Below, piece by piece: positions 26,489 through 35,135 of a DNA stretch of 44,646 nt (within the stretch, counting starts at the first letter, position 1; the number at the start of each line of letters is the position of its first letter). The stretch is taken from NCBI GenBank assembly GCA_019634145.1, contig JAHQVU010000086.1, forward strand, positions 1 to 44,646. The letters run 5' to 3'. Made by a program: the position numbers and the translations under genes. The notes under the pieces are model-generated. The model saw only the letters and a list, made by a program, of their open reading frames with translations, did no database searches and was not told the origin of the DNA. This stretch comes from Micavibrio sp. GTDB lineage: Bacteria; Pseudomonadota; Alphaproteobacteria; Micavibrionales; Micavibrionaceae.

Positions 26489-27433
26489 TTAGGATAGTTT
26501 TTCCAACGCTGCATCGATATCCGCACTCGCGCCAACGTTAAAGCACTCGATCTCACGATCTATTCGTCGGGCAAGACCAGAGAGAACTTTGCCTGCACCC
26601 ACCTCAACCATTTGCTCTACACCTTGTTCACGCATCCAGATCACTGATTCACGCCAGCGCACTGCGCCTGTTACCTGTTGCACAAGAAGCTTTCGAATTT
26701 GATCAGCATCAGAAACCGCCTCAGCCGTCACATTCGCTACAACCGGCACACTCGGCGCATTGACAGCCGTATCTGCCAGTGCCTCCTCCATTGCAACCGC
26801 TGCAGGCTGCATCAATGCACAATGAAATGGCGCTGAAACAGGCAGGATCACCGCGCGCTTTGCACCGCGCTCTGTTGCTATCTCTACAGCGCGCGCAATC
26901 GCGTCTTTATGGCCGCTAATCACGACTTGCCCAACAGAATTGTCATTGGCCGCCTCACACACATCGCCTTGCGCGGCATCTTCTGCTATTTTGCGAACAT
27001 CCTCAAGGCTCGGACCGATAATCGCCGCCATAGAGCCGACGCCCACAGGCACAGCCTTTTGCATCGCCTGACCGCGCAGTTTCAAAAGACGCGCCGCATC
27101 CGATAAGGCAAATGAGCCCGCCGCTGTTAAAGCCGCATATTCGCCCAGCGAATGCCCGGCAACAAAAGACGCTTTATCTGCCAGCGCCCAACCGCCCTGC
27201 TTTTCCAACACGCGCATAACCGCAACTGAGACCGCCATCAATGCAGGTTGCGTATTTTCGGTCATATTAAGGTCAGCTTCGTCGCCTGCAAACATCATTT
27301 TGGACAAATTCTGTCCCAGCGCTTCATCGACTTCTTGAAACACTTCACGCGCTTCTGCATATGATTCGGCTAAATCCTTGCCCATACCAATGAATTGTGA
27401 CCCTTGTCCCGGAAAAATAAATGCACGGCTCAT
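26489..27433 (-). CDS. fabD: Malonyl-CoA:ACP transacylase FabD
   Basis: FabD loads malonyl groups onto ACP for fatty-acid synthesis. The 314-residue protein starts with FIFPGQGSQ (the GQGSQ motif), has the nucleophile S95 in GHSLGEYAAL, and H204 in APFHCALM. The length is normal. It is the first gene of the fabD-fabG-acpP-fabF-mltG series on the minus strand, here separated from fabG by two plus-strand genes. Confidence 0.96.
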   Translation of the reverse strand: MSRAFIFPGQGSQFIGMGKDLAESYAEAREVFQEVDEALGQNLSKMMFAGDEADLNMTENTQPALMAVSVAVMRVLEKQGGWALADKASFVAGHSLGEYAALTAAGSFALSDAARLLKLRGQAMQKAVPVGVGSMAAIIGPSLEDVRKIAEDAAQGDVCEAANDNSVGQVVISGHKDAIARAVEIATERGAKRAVILPVSAPFHCALMQPAAVAMEEALADTAVNAPSVPVVANVTAEAVSDADQIRKLLVQQVTGAVRWRESVIWMREQGVEQMVEVGAGKVLSGLARRIDREIECFNVGASADIDAALEKLS

Positions 27434-27469
27434 ACTGCTCTCTAGCTCCTTGTATATTCTATTTTATTA

Positions 27470-27518
27470 GTGAAATAAAATTATCGCTTAACCCCATACA
27501 AGGGAATTATTATTTCAC
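27470..27518. promoter_or_regulatory. Inverted repeat upstream of fabD
   Basis: GTGAAATAA (27470-27478) and TTATTTCAC (27510-27518) are exact 9-base reverse complements with centres 40 bases apart, 37 to 85 bases upstream of the fabD start. The placement suggests an operator for a regulator of lipid synthesis, but no known site was recognised. Confidence 0.35.
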
Positions 27519-27585
27519 GAAATTTGCATTTACAAATCATATTGTGTCATGATTCGCATCAAGTGTTTTTCTTATAGATTTATTA

Positions 27586-27618
27586 GGCGCTCCAAAAAAG
27601 GTTTTTTTAAAGAGCGCC
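27586..27618. terminator. Hairpin in the fabD upstream region
   Basis: GGCGCTC (27586-27592) and GAGCGCC (27612-27618) enclose a loop whose A and T runs (AAAAAA, TTTTTTT) can also pair, giving one long hairpin. It lies 80 bases before the plus-strand gene at 27698 and 150 bases upstream of fabD. It could be a terminator remnant or part of a leader. Confidence 0.45.
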
Positions 27619-27697
27619 ATTAATAATTTTCAGAAGAACACTTAAAAGACAGCTTGGGTTTACGTGAAAAAAACAATGATGAAAAGGGGATAAAAAG

Positions 27698-28009
27698 ATG
27701 ACGAATTTAAATTGTCCGGTAAAACTACTTTTAGATGAGACGGTTGATGCGTTTTCTTCCTATAACTATGGCAATGCAGACTTCGCAGCGTTTGCCTCCA
27801 TGGTACTCCATGACTTCCAGAGTGTACTGCAAAGACCTGAACTAACCGCCAAAGAACTTCGGGTATTATTGCGTCAAGGGCAACGCGAACATCGTGAAAA
27901 TGAGACCCATGATAATGGTTGGTCCGTTTTCATGGCTAATTATGTTTCACAAAACGTGAATGCCAATACGTCTGCTTATCAAACCATACAAGACGAACAA
28001 ACCGTATAA
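27698..28009 (+). CDS. Hypothetical protein
   Basis: I do not recognise this 103-residue soluble protein. It is mostly helical by composition, with a central charged stretch (LRVLLRQGQREHRENETHD). A good ribosome site (AAAAGGGG) precedes the ATG. The gene converges on yifB with a 25-base gap. It has no signal peptide or membrane segment. Confidence 0.6.
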   Translation: MTNLNCPVKLLLDETVDAFSSYNYGNADFAAFASMVLHDFQSVLQRPELTAKELRVLLRQGQREHRENETHDNGWSVFMANYVSQNVNANTSAYQTIQDEQTV

Positions 28010-28034
28010 ACGGGTTGAACAGGTACTATATTCA

Positions 28035-29573
28035 TCAAAACAAAGGCAATCGCCGATAGCTCAATGCTTCGGCGATATGCTTTTTAGCGATTAAGCTAGC
28101 CGCGCTATTTCTCGACACAGCCTCCATATCAGCAATCGTCCGCGCTACTTTTAATGTGCGGTAATAGCCACGTGCAGACAGCCGCGCATTTCCCGCCGCC
28201 AGATTTATAAGGCTTGCCGCTTCCTCATCCATTTCACAGATCGCCTCCAGAACAGCTCCTTCCGCATGCGCATTCAAACTGACAGTTTCATCGGCGCCCA
28301 TCTCTCTGAACCGCGACTCTTGCATAGTATGAACGCGCGCCACCCGCGCAGAAATTGTTGCAGAACTTTCCCCACCCATTTTTTGGCTAAGATCAGCAAT
28401 AGAGATTGGCGGCACATCAACCTGCAAATCCATTCGGTCTAAAATCGGCCCTGAAATTTTCGCTTGATAATCACCACCACAACGCGGGGCTTTCGTACAT
28501 TCCAAATCACTGTCACCCAAATGTCCACAGCGGCACGGGTTCATCGCCGCTATCAGCTGAAACCGCGCAGGGTACCGTACATGCTGGTTAGCACGAGCAA
28601 TTAACGCTTGGCGCGATTCAATCGGCTGGCGCAAAGACTCCAGCGCCCCACGTGAAAACTCAGGCAACTCATCCAAGAATAAAACTCCGTTATGCGCCAA
28701 AGATATTTCTCCTGGCTTCACCCTGTGCCCCCCACCGATCAATGCAGGCAACGAGGCCGAATGATGCGGATCACGATAGGGGCGCGTCTTAAGCAGCCCC
28801 CCTTCGGGCAAAGACCCAGCGAGCGAGTGAATCATCGACACTTCCAAAGCCTCGCGCGGCGATAATGGCGGCAAAATACCCGGTAAAGCGCTGGCCAACA
28901 TGGATTTACCAGACCCCGGCGGGCCAATCATCAACATATTGTGACCACCACTGGCCGCTACTTCCAGCGCACGCTTGGCGCTTTCCTGACCCTTTATATC
29001 GGCCATATCGGTGGGCTTTTTGCCCTTCTGTTCACGCAGCTCGGCCTTAGGGCGATTCAACGAATTCGTGCCTCGAATATGATTAATTAAATCCAGCAGA
29101 TTAGAGGCCGCAATAATTGGCAACTCCCCCGCCCATGCTGCTTCCCCACCGCATTCTAAAGGACAGACAAGGGAATTGTCATTCGCGCCCGCATAGATGG
29201 CCGCGGGCAAAATTCCGGCAACCGCGCGGATCGAAGCATCAAGTGATAACTCGCCAAGTACCGTCATGTTCGCAAGCTCTTCCTTGGGCAAAATCTCCAT
29301 CGCGCCCAAAACGGCCAGAGCAATGGGAAGGTCATAATGGCTGCCCTCTTTAGCAACATCAGCAGGAGCAAGATTGATCGTCAGGCGTTTTGGCGGCAGT
29401 GATATGCCCAGCGCATGCAAAGCCGCGCGCACACGCTCCTTGCTTTCCGCCACCGCCTTATCGGGAAGTCCAACAATGGTAAAAGCAGGCAGGCCATTGC
29501 TGATTTGCACCTGCACATCGACGGGTTTTACATCTATTCCTTGAAAGGAGACTGTGTTAACGCGTGCGACCAT
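28035..29573 (-). CDS. yifB: YifB/ComM family Mg-chelatase-like AAA+ ATPase
   Basis: ComM-type helicases promote branch migration during natural transformation. The 512-residue protein has an N-terminal S5-like/Lon-type domain (residues 1-165), the Walker A motif GPPGSGKSMLA, Walker B in VLFLDELPEF, and a Cys-containing insert (NPCRCGHLGD, then CTKAPRCGGDY) that is typical of the family. The C-terminal domain has RGYYRTLKVARTIADM. Length is normal. Its start overlaps the end of the upstream anchored protein gene by 17 bases, which implies coupled translation. Confidence 0.94.
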   Translation of the reverse strand: MVARVNTVSFQGIDVKPVDVQVQISNGLPAFTIVGLPDKAVAESKERVRAALHALGISLPPKRLTINLAPADVAKEGSHYDLPIALAVLGAMEILPKEELANMTVLGELSLDASIRAVAGILPAAIYAGANDNSLVCPLECGGEAAWAGELPIIAASNLLDLINHIRGTNSLNRPKAELREQKGKKPTDMADIKGQESAKRALEVAASGGHNMLMIGPPGSGKSMLASALPGILPPLSPREALEVSMIHSLAGSLPEGGLLKTRPYRDPHHSASLPALIGGGHRVKPGEISLAHNGVLFLDELPEFSRGALESLRQPIESRQALIARANQHVRYPARFQLIAAMNPCRCGHLGDSDLECTKAPRCGGDYQAKISGPILDRMDLQVDVPPISIADLSQKMGGESSATISARVARVHTMQESRFREMGADETVSLNAHAEGAVLEAICEMDEEAASLINLAAGNARLSARGYYRTLKVARTIADMEAVSRNSAASLIAKKHIAEALSYRRLPLF

Positions 29574-30102
29574 TTAAGGCTAACTCCTTAAAATTAATAA
29601 TAAGCATAATACATGGCTTATCATTAACCCTATCATAGACATGGCTTTTCATACATTTCTTATCCCTTGTGACAACGCGCACAATACCATTATTCGCCAA
29701 CCCATCATCATATCTCGCATCAATTATCCCAGCCTGGTTTTGCGACAAAACAAATGCATTATGAGGCTTTAGACCATGCAAAAATAAATATGGCCCTTCT
29801 TGTAAATCCGCGAAATAGTCTGATGCCCTCTCCTGCGATATAAGAGCAATATGAATGCCCATATCCTTGATAAGCTGATCATATTGATGTTCCAGAAAAT
29901 AAGCATCGACATTGTCTTGCGTATGGCGCATCTCATCATCTTCCAGATACGCTGAAAGCGCTATGAGCGCATTTGAAAGGCTCGTGATTTTGGCATTCTT
30001 AATAAGATTTTGGCCTTTATTTACTCCGTCATACATAACGAGAGCAATCAAAGCCGACACTACAAAAAGTGTAATCCAGATCGTTTTTGACGATTTTTTC
30101 AT
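29557..30102 (-). CDS. Membrane-anchored hypothetical protein
   Basis: This 181-residue protein has an N-terminal membrane segment (about residues 8-25, IWITLFVVSALIALVMYD) with positive residues before it, so the rest is probably periplasmic. The remainder is soluble, with a Cys pair (KKCMKSH, KPCIML) near the end that could form a disulfide. I do not recognise the family. The last 17 bases overlap the yifB start. Confidence 0.6.
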   Translation of the reverse strand: MKKSSKTIWITLFVVSALIALVMYDGVNKGQNLIKNAKITSLSNALIALSAYLEDDEMRHTQDNVDAYFLEHQYDQLIKDMGIHIALISQERASDYFADLQEGPYLFLHGLKPHNAFVLSQNQAGIIDARYDDGLANNGIVRVVTRDKKCMKSHVYDRVNDKPCIMLIINFKELALNGRTR

Positions 30103-30343
30103 TTACTCAGCCTACACCATTAATTGCCCCAAAGATTCGACTATAACTTTTCTATACCACGACCATGAACAAAACAAAAACATTTTTCCTGCAGGATTTA
30201 TCCACGAAATAAAAATACGCGTAAAGCCCGCAGGAAGCCACGCTTTTTAAAAAAGATAAAATCATTAACTGTTCCTTTACCTTTACCCATTAAACAAGAG
30301 GGTACACACGCAACATCAAGAGCTAAAACAAAGGAGCAAAAAG

Positions 30344-31027
30344 ATGTTACAGGATAAAGACATGGCAGCACTAACCAACCGCTTGGTCGTACCGGCAGCA
30401 ATGCAGGATTGTTTAGATACCAAGACGCTGGACAATGATGCGCGCTATGCCCTTCACGAAATACTTAGCGAGCAGCAGCCTGATACCGCGCTTCTGTCTA
30501 TCGCAAGTTGCGCAAAACAGATCGGCACACGCTTTGAAGACGCTCACCCTTCAATGGCGGTTTTGCAGTATGAATGTGCAGATATGCTCGAGCGCTATGG
30601 CAATTTGTGGCTTAAAAATGCACGTAGACAACCTTTTGATACGCATGAAGCGCAGCAACAGCTGCTAAACACACCGGAAGATCTCGAACAGCTCAGCACA
30701 TTGTTAGAAAACGCTTCGTACTTTCTACAAGATATCGATACAACTGCCGCTGAATTGTGCCGCATTTTGATGGTTCAGGCCGATGCTCAACTGCTGATCG
30801 CCGAGACCTATGCAGAAATCATACTCATTGACCGACTGGCCAGCATTAACCCAGCATCAAATGATACAAAGAACACTTTATCCCACCTCGATAACCTGTC
30901 GCTAGAAAACTATAAAGATATCAGGGAGAATTCAGGTTTTGTTGTGGGAGAGGGATCGGTAACAGGCGTTCTGGCTAGCCAAACGAATAACGTAATCAAG
31001 TTTCCAGGCACACATTACAACGCTTAA
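30344..31027 (+). CDS. Hypothetical helical protein
   Basis: The 227-residue protein is not recognised. It is strongly helical and acidic, with Cys and Ala-rich segments and no signal peptide. A strong ribosome site (AAAGGAG) lies eight bases before the ATG. The 240-base gap upstream, shared with the divergent anchored-protein gene, should hold its promoter. It converges on the HIT protein gene. Confidence 0.65.
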   Translation: MLQDKDMAALTNRLVVPAAMQDCLDTKTLDNDARYALHEILSEQQPDTALLSIASCAKQIGTRFEDAHPSMAVLQYECADMLERYGNLWLKNARRQPFDTHEAQQQLLNTPEDLEQLSTLLENASYFLQDIDTTAAELCRILMVQADAQLLIAETYAEIILIDRLASINPASNDTKNTLSHLDNLSLENYKDIRENSGFVVGEGSVTGVLASQTNNVIKFPGTHYNA

Positions 31028-31078
31028 AGTTATTCGATCCCTAACAATTCTTAAGCTTTATCTGTGAGCAAAAAAATA

Positions 31079-31447
31079 TCAAACCGCATCTGTTTCGACC
31101 ATGCGGCCGATTTTACAACCACCCAAAATATGCATATGGAAGTGCGGTACTTCCTGCCCACCATGATCGCCTGTATTGGCGATGCAGCGAAAACCATTCT
31201 CTTTTAAACCCTCTTGCGCTACAATCTTATCAATCGCCGTATAAAAGCCTTTTATCTCCTCCGCACTGCCCTCACGCCCGAACTCATCAATCGAAATATA
31301 TTGACCGCGGGGAATAACGAGGATGTGAACAGGGGCTTGCGGCGCGATATCATGAAAGGCCAGCACATATTCATCACTATAGACCTCCTTGCAGGGAATT
31401 TCGCCGCGCAGGATTTTCGCAAAAATATTGTTCTGATCATAAGCCAT
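31079..31447 (-). CDS. HIT-family protein (histidine triad hydrolase)
   Basis: This 122-residue nucleotide-binding protein has the histidine triad motif HFHMHILGG near its C terminus, which provides the catalytic histidine for phosphoramidate or dinucleotide hydrolysis. The N-terminal segment NIFAKILRGEIPCKEVYSD is typical of the HinT branch. The length matches HinT. It is divergent from panD, with 45 bases between the start codons, so the two promoters must overlap. Confidence 0.9.
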   Translation of the reverse strand: MAYDQNNIFAKILRGEIPCKEVYSDEYVLAFHDIAPQAPVHILVIPRGQYISIDEFGREGSAEEIKGFYTAIDKIVAQEGLKENGFRCIANTGDHGGQEVPHFHMHILGGCKIGRMVETDAV

Positions 31448-31492
31448 AATAATTTTCTTCCCTTTTCTGATTCATCGAATTATATATAACCC

Positions 31493-31861
31493 ATGCGGCT
31501 AACAATGCTCAAATCAAAACTCCACCGCGCCACCGTAACGCAAAGCGATTTGCATTATGAAGGCTCAATCACAATCGATCCCGATCTTTTGGACGCGGCC
31601 GATATGCTCCCCTTTGAGCGTGTAGATGTGCTCAACATTAATACAGGCGCACGCTTTACGACCTATACTATTGTGGGTGAACGCGGCTCTGGTGTGATCG
31701 GCATCAATGGCGCGGCCGCTCGTTTGGTGCAAGAAGGTGACCTTGTTATCATCTGCGCTTATTGCGAAATGGAGCGCGAAGCGGCGGCCGAGTATGAGCC
31801 GGTTGTAGTCCTTCTGGACGAGAATAATACACCCGTCAAAAAAGCGCTCAAAGCGGCTTAA
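31493..31861 (+). CDS. panD: Aspartate 1-decarboxylase PanD
   Basis: PanD makes beta-alanine from aspartate for pantothenate and CoA. The 122-residue proenzyme cleaves itself between G24 and S25 in HYEGSITID to form the pyruvoyl group at S25, the same position as in the Escherichia coli enzyme. Other family segments are R12 in KLHRATVT and [15 protein letters not shown]. The start gives [12 protein letters not shown], which fits the family N terminus. No strong ribosome site is visible before the ATG. Confidence 0.94.
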   Translation: MRLTMLKSKLHRATVTQSDLHYEGSITIDPDLLDAADMLPFERVDVLNINTGARFTTYTIVGERGSGVIGINGAAARLVQEGDLVIICAYCEMEREAAAEYEPVVVLLDENNTPVKKALKAA

Positions 31862-31870
31862 TTGTAAATA

Positions 31871-32257
31871 TCATATACACTTGTATCTTGAGACTTTTTC
31901 TTTAACGACAATCCCGATATGGTTACCTTCAGCATCTTTAGCTGATAGCGCCCAGGATTTGCAGGTTTCCTCTAACGAGCTGGTCTTACCGGAAAATTCA
32001 TAATCATCAAAACGCGTATCATGCATAAAAGCAATAGAATTAACAAACGGCCTCCGATATCCCTTATATCGCAAAGATTTTTCGCCGAGCAATTCAGCCA
32101 ATTCCGGCATTTTTTCATCTATGTAATCGAGCAATTTCACCTGATCCCGTGCAATTGTCTGCGCCCGCAATGGTGTAAGAATTTCTTTGCCTTCATCAGC
32201 AGGAAGACCCGAGGCCGAAGCCACACCGTAAGGGTCATACCGATTTCCCGTGCTTTT
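31871..32257 (-). pseudogene. C-terminal part of a secreted protein gene cut by an IS630 element
   Basis: The frame is open from 32257 down to the stop at 31871 and reads KSTGNRYDPYGVASASG, then about 110 residues ending VSRYKCI. It has no convincing start: the only candidate is a GTG at 32222-32224 without a ribosome site. Upstream it meets IS630-like sequence. Beyond that element a signal-peptide-bearing fragment on the same strand (32849-32983) reads toward it. I infer that the two are halves of one gene with internal sequence lost. The function is unknown. Confidence 0.6.
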
Positions 32258-32261
32258 TTAT

Positions 32262-32879
32262 TCATTAATTCTACAGCGCGTTTTGGCGTTCATCAAAATG
32301 CGATCTGCCATGCTTTAAAAAAGCTGAAAGTCAGCTATAAAAAAAACACTGACGCATCCCAAAACGTGCGCCGTCGCTCAGCGTATCTTCCAGACGATTA
32401 TTGGACATCATAAGCTTGAAGGGCGATCGATTGTCTATATTGATGAAAGCGGCTTTGCCCACGATATGCCGCGCCCCCACGGCTATGCTCCTGTTGGCCA
32501 AAGATGTCACGGCACGCAAGATTGGCACGCCAAAGGCCACACAAACGCGATTGGTGCATTGATCGGCAAAGCGTTGTTAACGGTTGGGCTGTTTAATACG
32601 AACGTCAATGCCGATGTGTTTACCGCGTGGGTTAAGCAAGATTTGATCCCTAAGCTGCCTGAAAACGCGGTGTTGGTCATGGATAATGCAACCTTCCACA
32701 AGCGAAGCGATACGCTTAAAGCCATTCAAGATGCGGGGCATACGGCATTATTCTTGCCGCCATACTCTCCCGACCTTAATCCCATTGAGCAAAAATGGGC
32801 GCAGGCTAAAGCCTTAAGAAGGAGGCTGCAATGCAATATCGATCAACTCTTCCAAATTGAATCATTGTTATTTGGATAG
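32262..32879 (+). pseudogene. IS630-family transposase, truncated and frameshifted
   Basis: The reading frame from about 32270 to the run of eight As at 32339-32346 encodes the end of the helix-turn-helix domain. The following frame continues with TLTHPKTCAVAQRIF, then GRSIVYIDESGFAHDMPRPH and the DDE region. The DDE triad is visible: D in YIDESGF, D in VMDNATFHKR, and E in PYSPDLNPIEQKWAQAK. The frame change at the A-run is +1. It may be a loss of one A or a programmed shift. With its N terminus missing it is unlikely to be active. Confidence 0.8.
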
Positions 32880-32880
32880 G
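32262..32880 (+). mobile_element. 5'-truncated IS630-family insertion element
   Basis: The element carries the C-terminal two thirds of an IS630-type transposase on the plus strand. Its left boundary is approximate. Similarity to the family starts near 32270-32280, where the helix-turn-helix end (ARFGVHQNAICHALKKLKVSYKK) is visible; the first part of the transposase is absent. No terminal inverted repeat could be identified by eye. Host sequence on both sides belongs to a minus-strand secreted protein gene. Confidence 0.75.
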
Positions 32881-32983
32881 CTATATAATCACATACATCC
32901 GCCTGCGCAAAATGCGCATAGAGTGGCAGTGAGAGCGCCGCGCCGAAACCGGCCAGTTTATTAAATAATTTTTCCCTGTTCAT
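32849..32983 (-). pseudogene. N-terminal part of a secreted protein gene cut by an IS630 element
   Basis: From the ATG at 32981-32983 the minus strand reads MNREKLFNKLAGFGAALSLP, with a hydrophobic core and a cleavage site HFAQA-D, then VCDYIAYPNNNDSIWKS and a stop. The last dozen residues before the stop probably already read into the element. This is a clear signal peptide without a body. The matching strand and the open C-terminal fragment at 31871-32257 suggest one interrupted gene. Confidence 0.6.
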
Positions 32984-33060
32984 TTAGGGAACAGGCTAGT
33001 ACCCCTGCGACAACTTTTCAAGGAAATGCATTATAGAAATAAAACATATCAAAAATACTA

Positions 33061-33405
33061 TTATTTGGAACGTGCGGCCTTCTCATCGTGCCCCGATGTT
33101 CCAAAGCGTTTCTCCAACACTTCGAACACTTTTTGCGGCTCTACATCATGGTAGGAAAGCGCGACCATCATGTGAAAGAGCAAGTCCGCACACTCATTGG
33201 TAAAATCCGTGCGCACCTCAGCATTGCTAGGCGTTTGTTCCAACGCCAACACCTCAACCGCAAATTCATCGGCCTCTTCAGTGATTTTGGCATTGATTTT
33301 TTTTGCACCTTTCTTATACAGGCTTGCCACATAAGAATCTTCAGGATTTTCATTTTTCCGCTGCTGTAAGATCTCGTAAAGCTTACTTAAAATATGTTCA
33401 CTCAT
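33061..33405 (-). CDS. hisE: Phosphoribosyl-ATP pyrophosphatase HisE
   Basis: HisE hydrolyses phosphoribosyl-ATP to phosphoribosyl-AMP, the second step of histidine synthesis. The 114-residue protein has the all-alpha MazG-like fold with metal-binding acidic residues in [12 protein letters not shown] and [14 protein letters not shown]. Its start overlaps the hisF stop by four bases (ATGA), showing translational coupling. It is the last gene of the minus-strand his block; no hisI is present in the window. Confidence 0.94.
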   Translation of the reverse strand: MSEHILSKLYEILQQRKNENPEDSYVASLYKKGAKKINAKITEEADEFAVEVLALEQTPSNAEVRTDFTNECADLLFHMMVALSYHDVEPQKVFEVLEKRFGTSGHDEKAARSK

Positions 33406-34163
33406 CTTATCGGCACTCCTGCTTTATTCATGGCCCCTTTCGCCTCGGCAATTGTGTATTCGCCAAAATGAAAAATCGAAGCCGCCAGCACGGCACTGGC
33501 ATGCCCCTCGGTAACACCTTCAACCAGATGTTGCAAATTACCAACACCGCCCGAGGCGATAACTGGGATCCTAACCGCATCAGAAACGGCGCGCGTCAGC
33601 GGCAAATTAAAGCCCTGCTTTGTGCCATCACGATCCATAGAGGTTAGCAATATCTCGCCTGCGCCATATTCCGCCATCTTCACCGCCCATTCGACTGCAT
33701 CAATGCCAGTGCCCTTACGTCCGCCATGGGTGAAAATCTCCCACCCCTCAGACCCATCTTCCTTAGCCTTTGCATCAATCGCCACCACAATGCACTGGCT
33801 GCCGCATTTCTCCGCAGCTTTCCGAACAAAATCAGGGTTCTTAACAGCTGCCGAATTAATGGAAACCTTATCCGCACCAGCATTTAACAAATTACGTATA
33901 TGCGGAATTGTGCTAATCCCACCGCCAACAGTAAGAGGAATAAAAACTTCCGCCGCAACATCCTCGACCATATGTATGATCGTATCACGCCCCTCATGCG
34001 TCGCCGTGATATCCAAAAAACACAACTCATCCGCACCGGCTTTATTATAGATTTTGGCTTGTTCCACAGGATCACCCGCATCAACGATATCGACAAAATT
34101 CACGCCTTTAACAACGCGCCCCTTATCAATATCGAGACATGGAATAATACGGGTTTTAAGCAT
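33402..34163 (-). CDS. hisF: Imidazole glycerol phosphate synthase cyclase subunit HisF
   Basis: HisF is the cyclase half of the HisFH complex and makes imidazole glycerol phosphate and AICAR from PRFAR and ammonia. The (beta/alpha)8 barrel shows D11 in [11 protein letters not shown], the phosphate site VGGGIST, and VVAIDAKAK with the second catalytic Asp. I start the gene at the ATG at 34161-34163 (MLKTRIIP), the usual family start; five extra codons upstream from a GTG have no support. The start overlaps the hisA end by eight bases. Confidence 0.95.
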   Translation of the reverse strand: MLKTRIIPCLDIDKGRVVKGVNFVDIVDAGDPVEQAKIYNKAGADELCFLDITATHEGRDTIIHMVEDVAAEVFIPLTVGGGISTIPHIRNLLNAGADKVSINSAAVKNPDFVRKAAEKCGSQCIVVAIDAKAKEDGSEGWEIFTHGGRKGTGIDAVEWAVKMAEYGAGEILLTSMDRDGTKQGFNLPLTRAVSDAVRIPVIASGGVGNLQHLVEGVTEGHASAVLAASIFHFGEYTIAEAKGAMNKAGVPIR

Positions 34164-34941
34164 CGTTAACAGGCCCACTCGCCGCGACTAAGCTTTCAAG
34201 ACCGAGAATGTCATCGCTCGAGGCAATCGCCAGCGCCTTTGCTGGGTTAACGCGATTATCATAGAGCGCCTTGCCGATAATAACGCCATTAATATTATGC
34301 GCATCGGCGGCCTTTCTAACGGTATAAACATCATCAAGTGATCCTATCCCACCACTAGCAATGATAGGAATGCTCGTTGCCTCAGAAAGCGCAATGGTGC
34401 TTTCGACATTCACCCCCTGCCCAGTGCCATCGCGATCAATATCGGTATATATAATCGCGCATACGCCTTCATCTTCAAACATTTTGGCGAGTTCACTGGC
34501 TTCCATATCGCTCTCTTCAACCCAGCCCTCAACCGCCACTTTTCCTTTACGTGCATCAATCCCCACCGCAATTTGGCCGGGAAAGAGGTTACACGCCTCG
34601 CGGACAATATCAGGGTTTTTAAGCGCAACTGTACCAAGTATAACGCGGCTAACACCTTCCATCAGCCAATCTTCAATTTGTTGAAGCGAGCGAATACCAC
34701 CGCCCAGCTGCACAGGGATGTCAACTTCGCGAATGATTGATTTCACGGCCATAGCATTAACCGGGCGTCCGTCGATCGCCCCATTCAGATCAACAATATG
34801 CACCCAACCAAAGCCGGCCGCCGCCCACTCAGCTCCTTGCGCGGCCGGGTCTTCATTGTAAATCGTATCTTGCGCCATATCGCCTTTATAAAGGCGCACG
34901 CATTTTCCATCTTTAAGGTCTATTGCAGGGTAAATAATCAT
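34156..34941 (-). CDS. hisA: ProFAR isomerase HisA
   Basis: HisA isomerises ProFAR to PRFAR. The protein starts [17 protein letters not shown] with catalytic D8, has the phosphate-binding [16 protein letters not shown] with the second Asp, and [12 protein letters not shown] place the start at 34941; the open frame extends 40 codons further, but those residues are hydrophobic and unlike HisA. From here it is 261 residues, a little longer than typical because of a C-terminal tail. It is coupled to hisF. Confidence 0.94.
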   Translation of the reverse strand: MIIYPAIDLKDGKCVRLYKGDMAQDTIYNEDPAAQGAEWAAAGFGWVHIVDLNGAIDGRPVNAMAVKSIIREVDIPVQLGGGIRSLQQIEDWLMEGVSRVILGTVALKNPDIVREACNLFPGQIAVGIDARKGKVAVEGWVEESDMEASELAKMFEDEGVCAIIYTDIDRDGTGQGVNVESTIALSEATSIPIIASGGIGSLDDVYTVRKAADAHNINGVIIGKALYDNRVNPAKALAIASSDDILGLESLVAASGPVNDA

Positions 34942-35045
34942 GGCGCTAGATATAAAAGCAAAAGCTACCATCCGCAACATTTTTGAAAGAAAATTATAAA
35001 ATATGTATAGAATGCCAAAAATATTTACATAATCCCAAGGAGGGC

Positions 35046-35135
35046 TTGGTAGATTCAGCACAGAGTATATTGCCGAAATGCCCGCTGCCGATACGCGTCA
35101 CGAAAATGAAAGCGGGTGAATATTCTTTGAACTAA
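35046..35135 (+). CDS. Candidate 29-residue peptide opposite the his operon
   Basis: A TTG with AAGGAGG three to four bases upstream opens a 29-codon frame reading LVDSAQSILPKCPLPIRVTK and ending EYSLN. Its stop overlaps the end of the convergent acetyltransferase gene by four bases, as happens at two other convergent gene pairs in this window. The spacing of the ribosome site is short and no family is recognised, so this is only a candidate. Confidence 0.25.
   Translation: MVDSAQSILPKCPLPIRVTKMKAGEYSLN

Noticed and set aside
31022-31056. A terminator after the 227-residue hypothetical gene (GCTTAA...TTAAGC)
   Set aside because: The stem is only six AT-rich pairs with a 23-base loop and no T-tract, too weak to call.
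32021-32413. A 130-residue plus-strand frame across the IS630 left boundary
   Set aside because: Its first part is antisense to the broken secreted gene and its last part is the IS helix-turn-helix; it is a chance fusion of two pieces.
34942-35061. A 40-residue N-terminal extension of HisA starting at 35061
   Set aside because: The family start [13 protein letters not shown] is at 34941. The extension is hydrophobic and unlike HisA, so it is upstream sequence that happens to be open.
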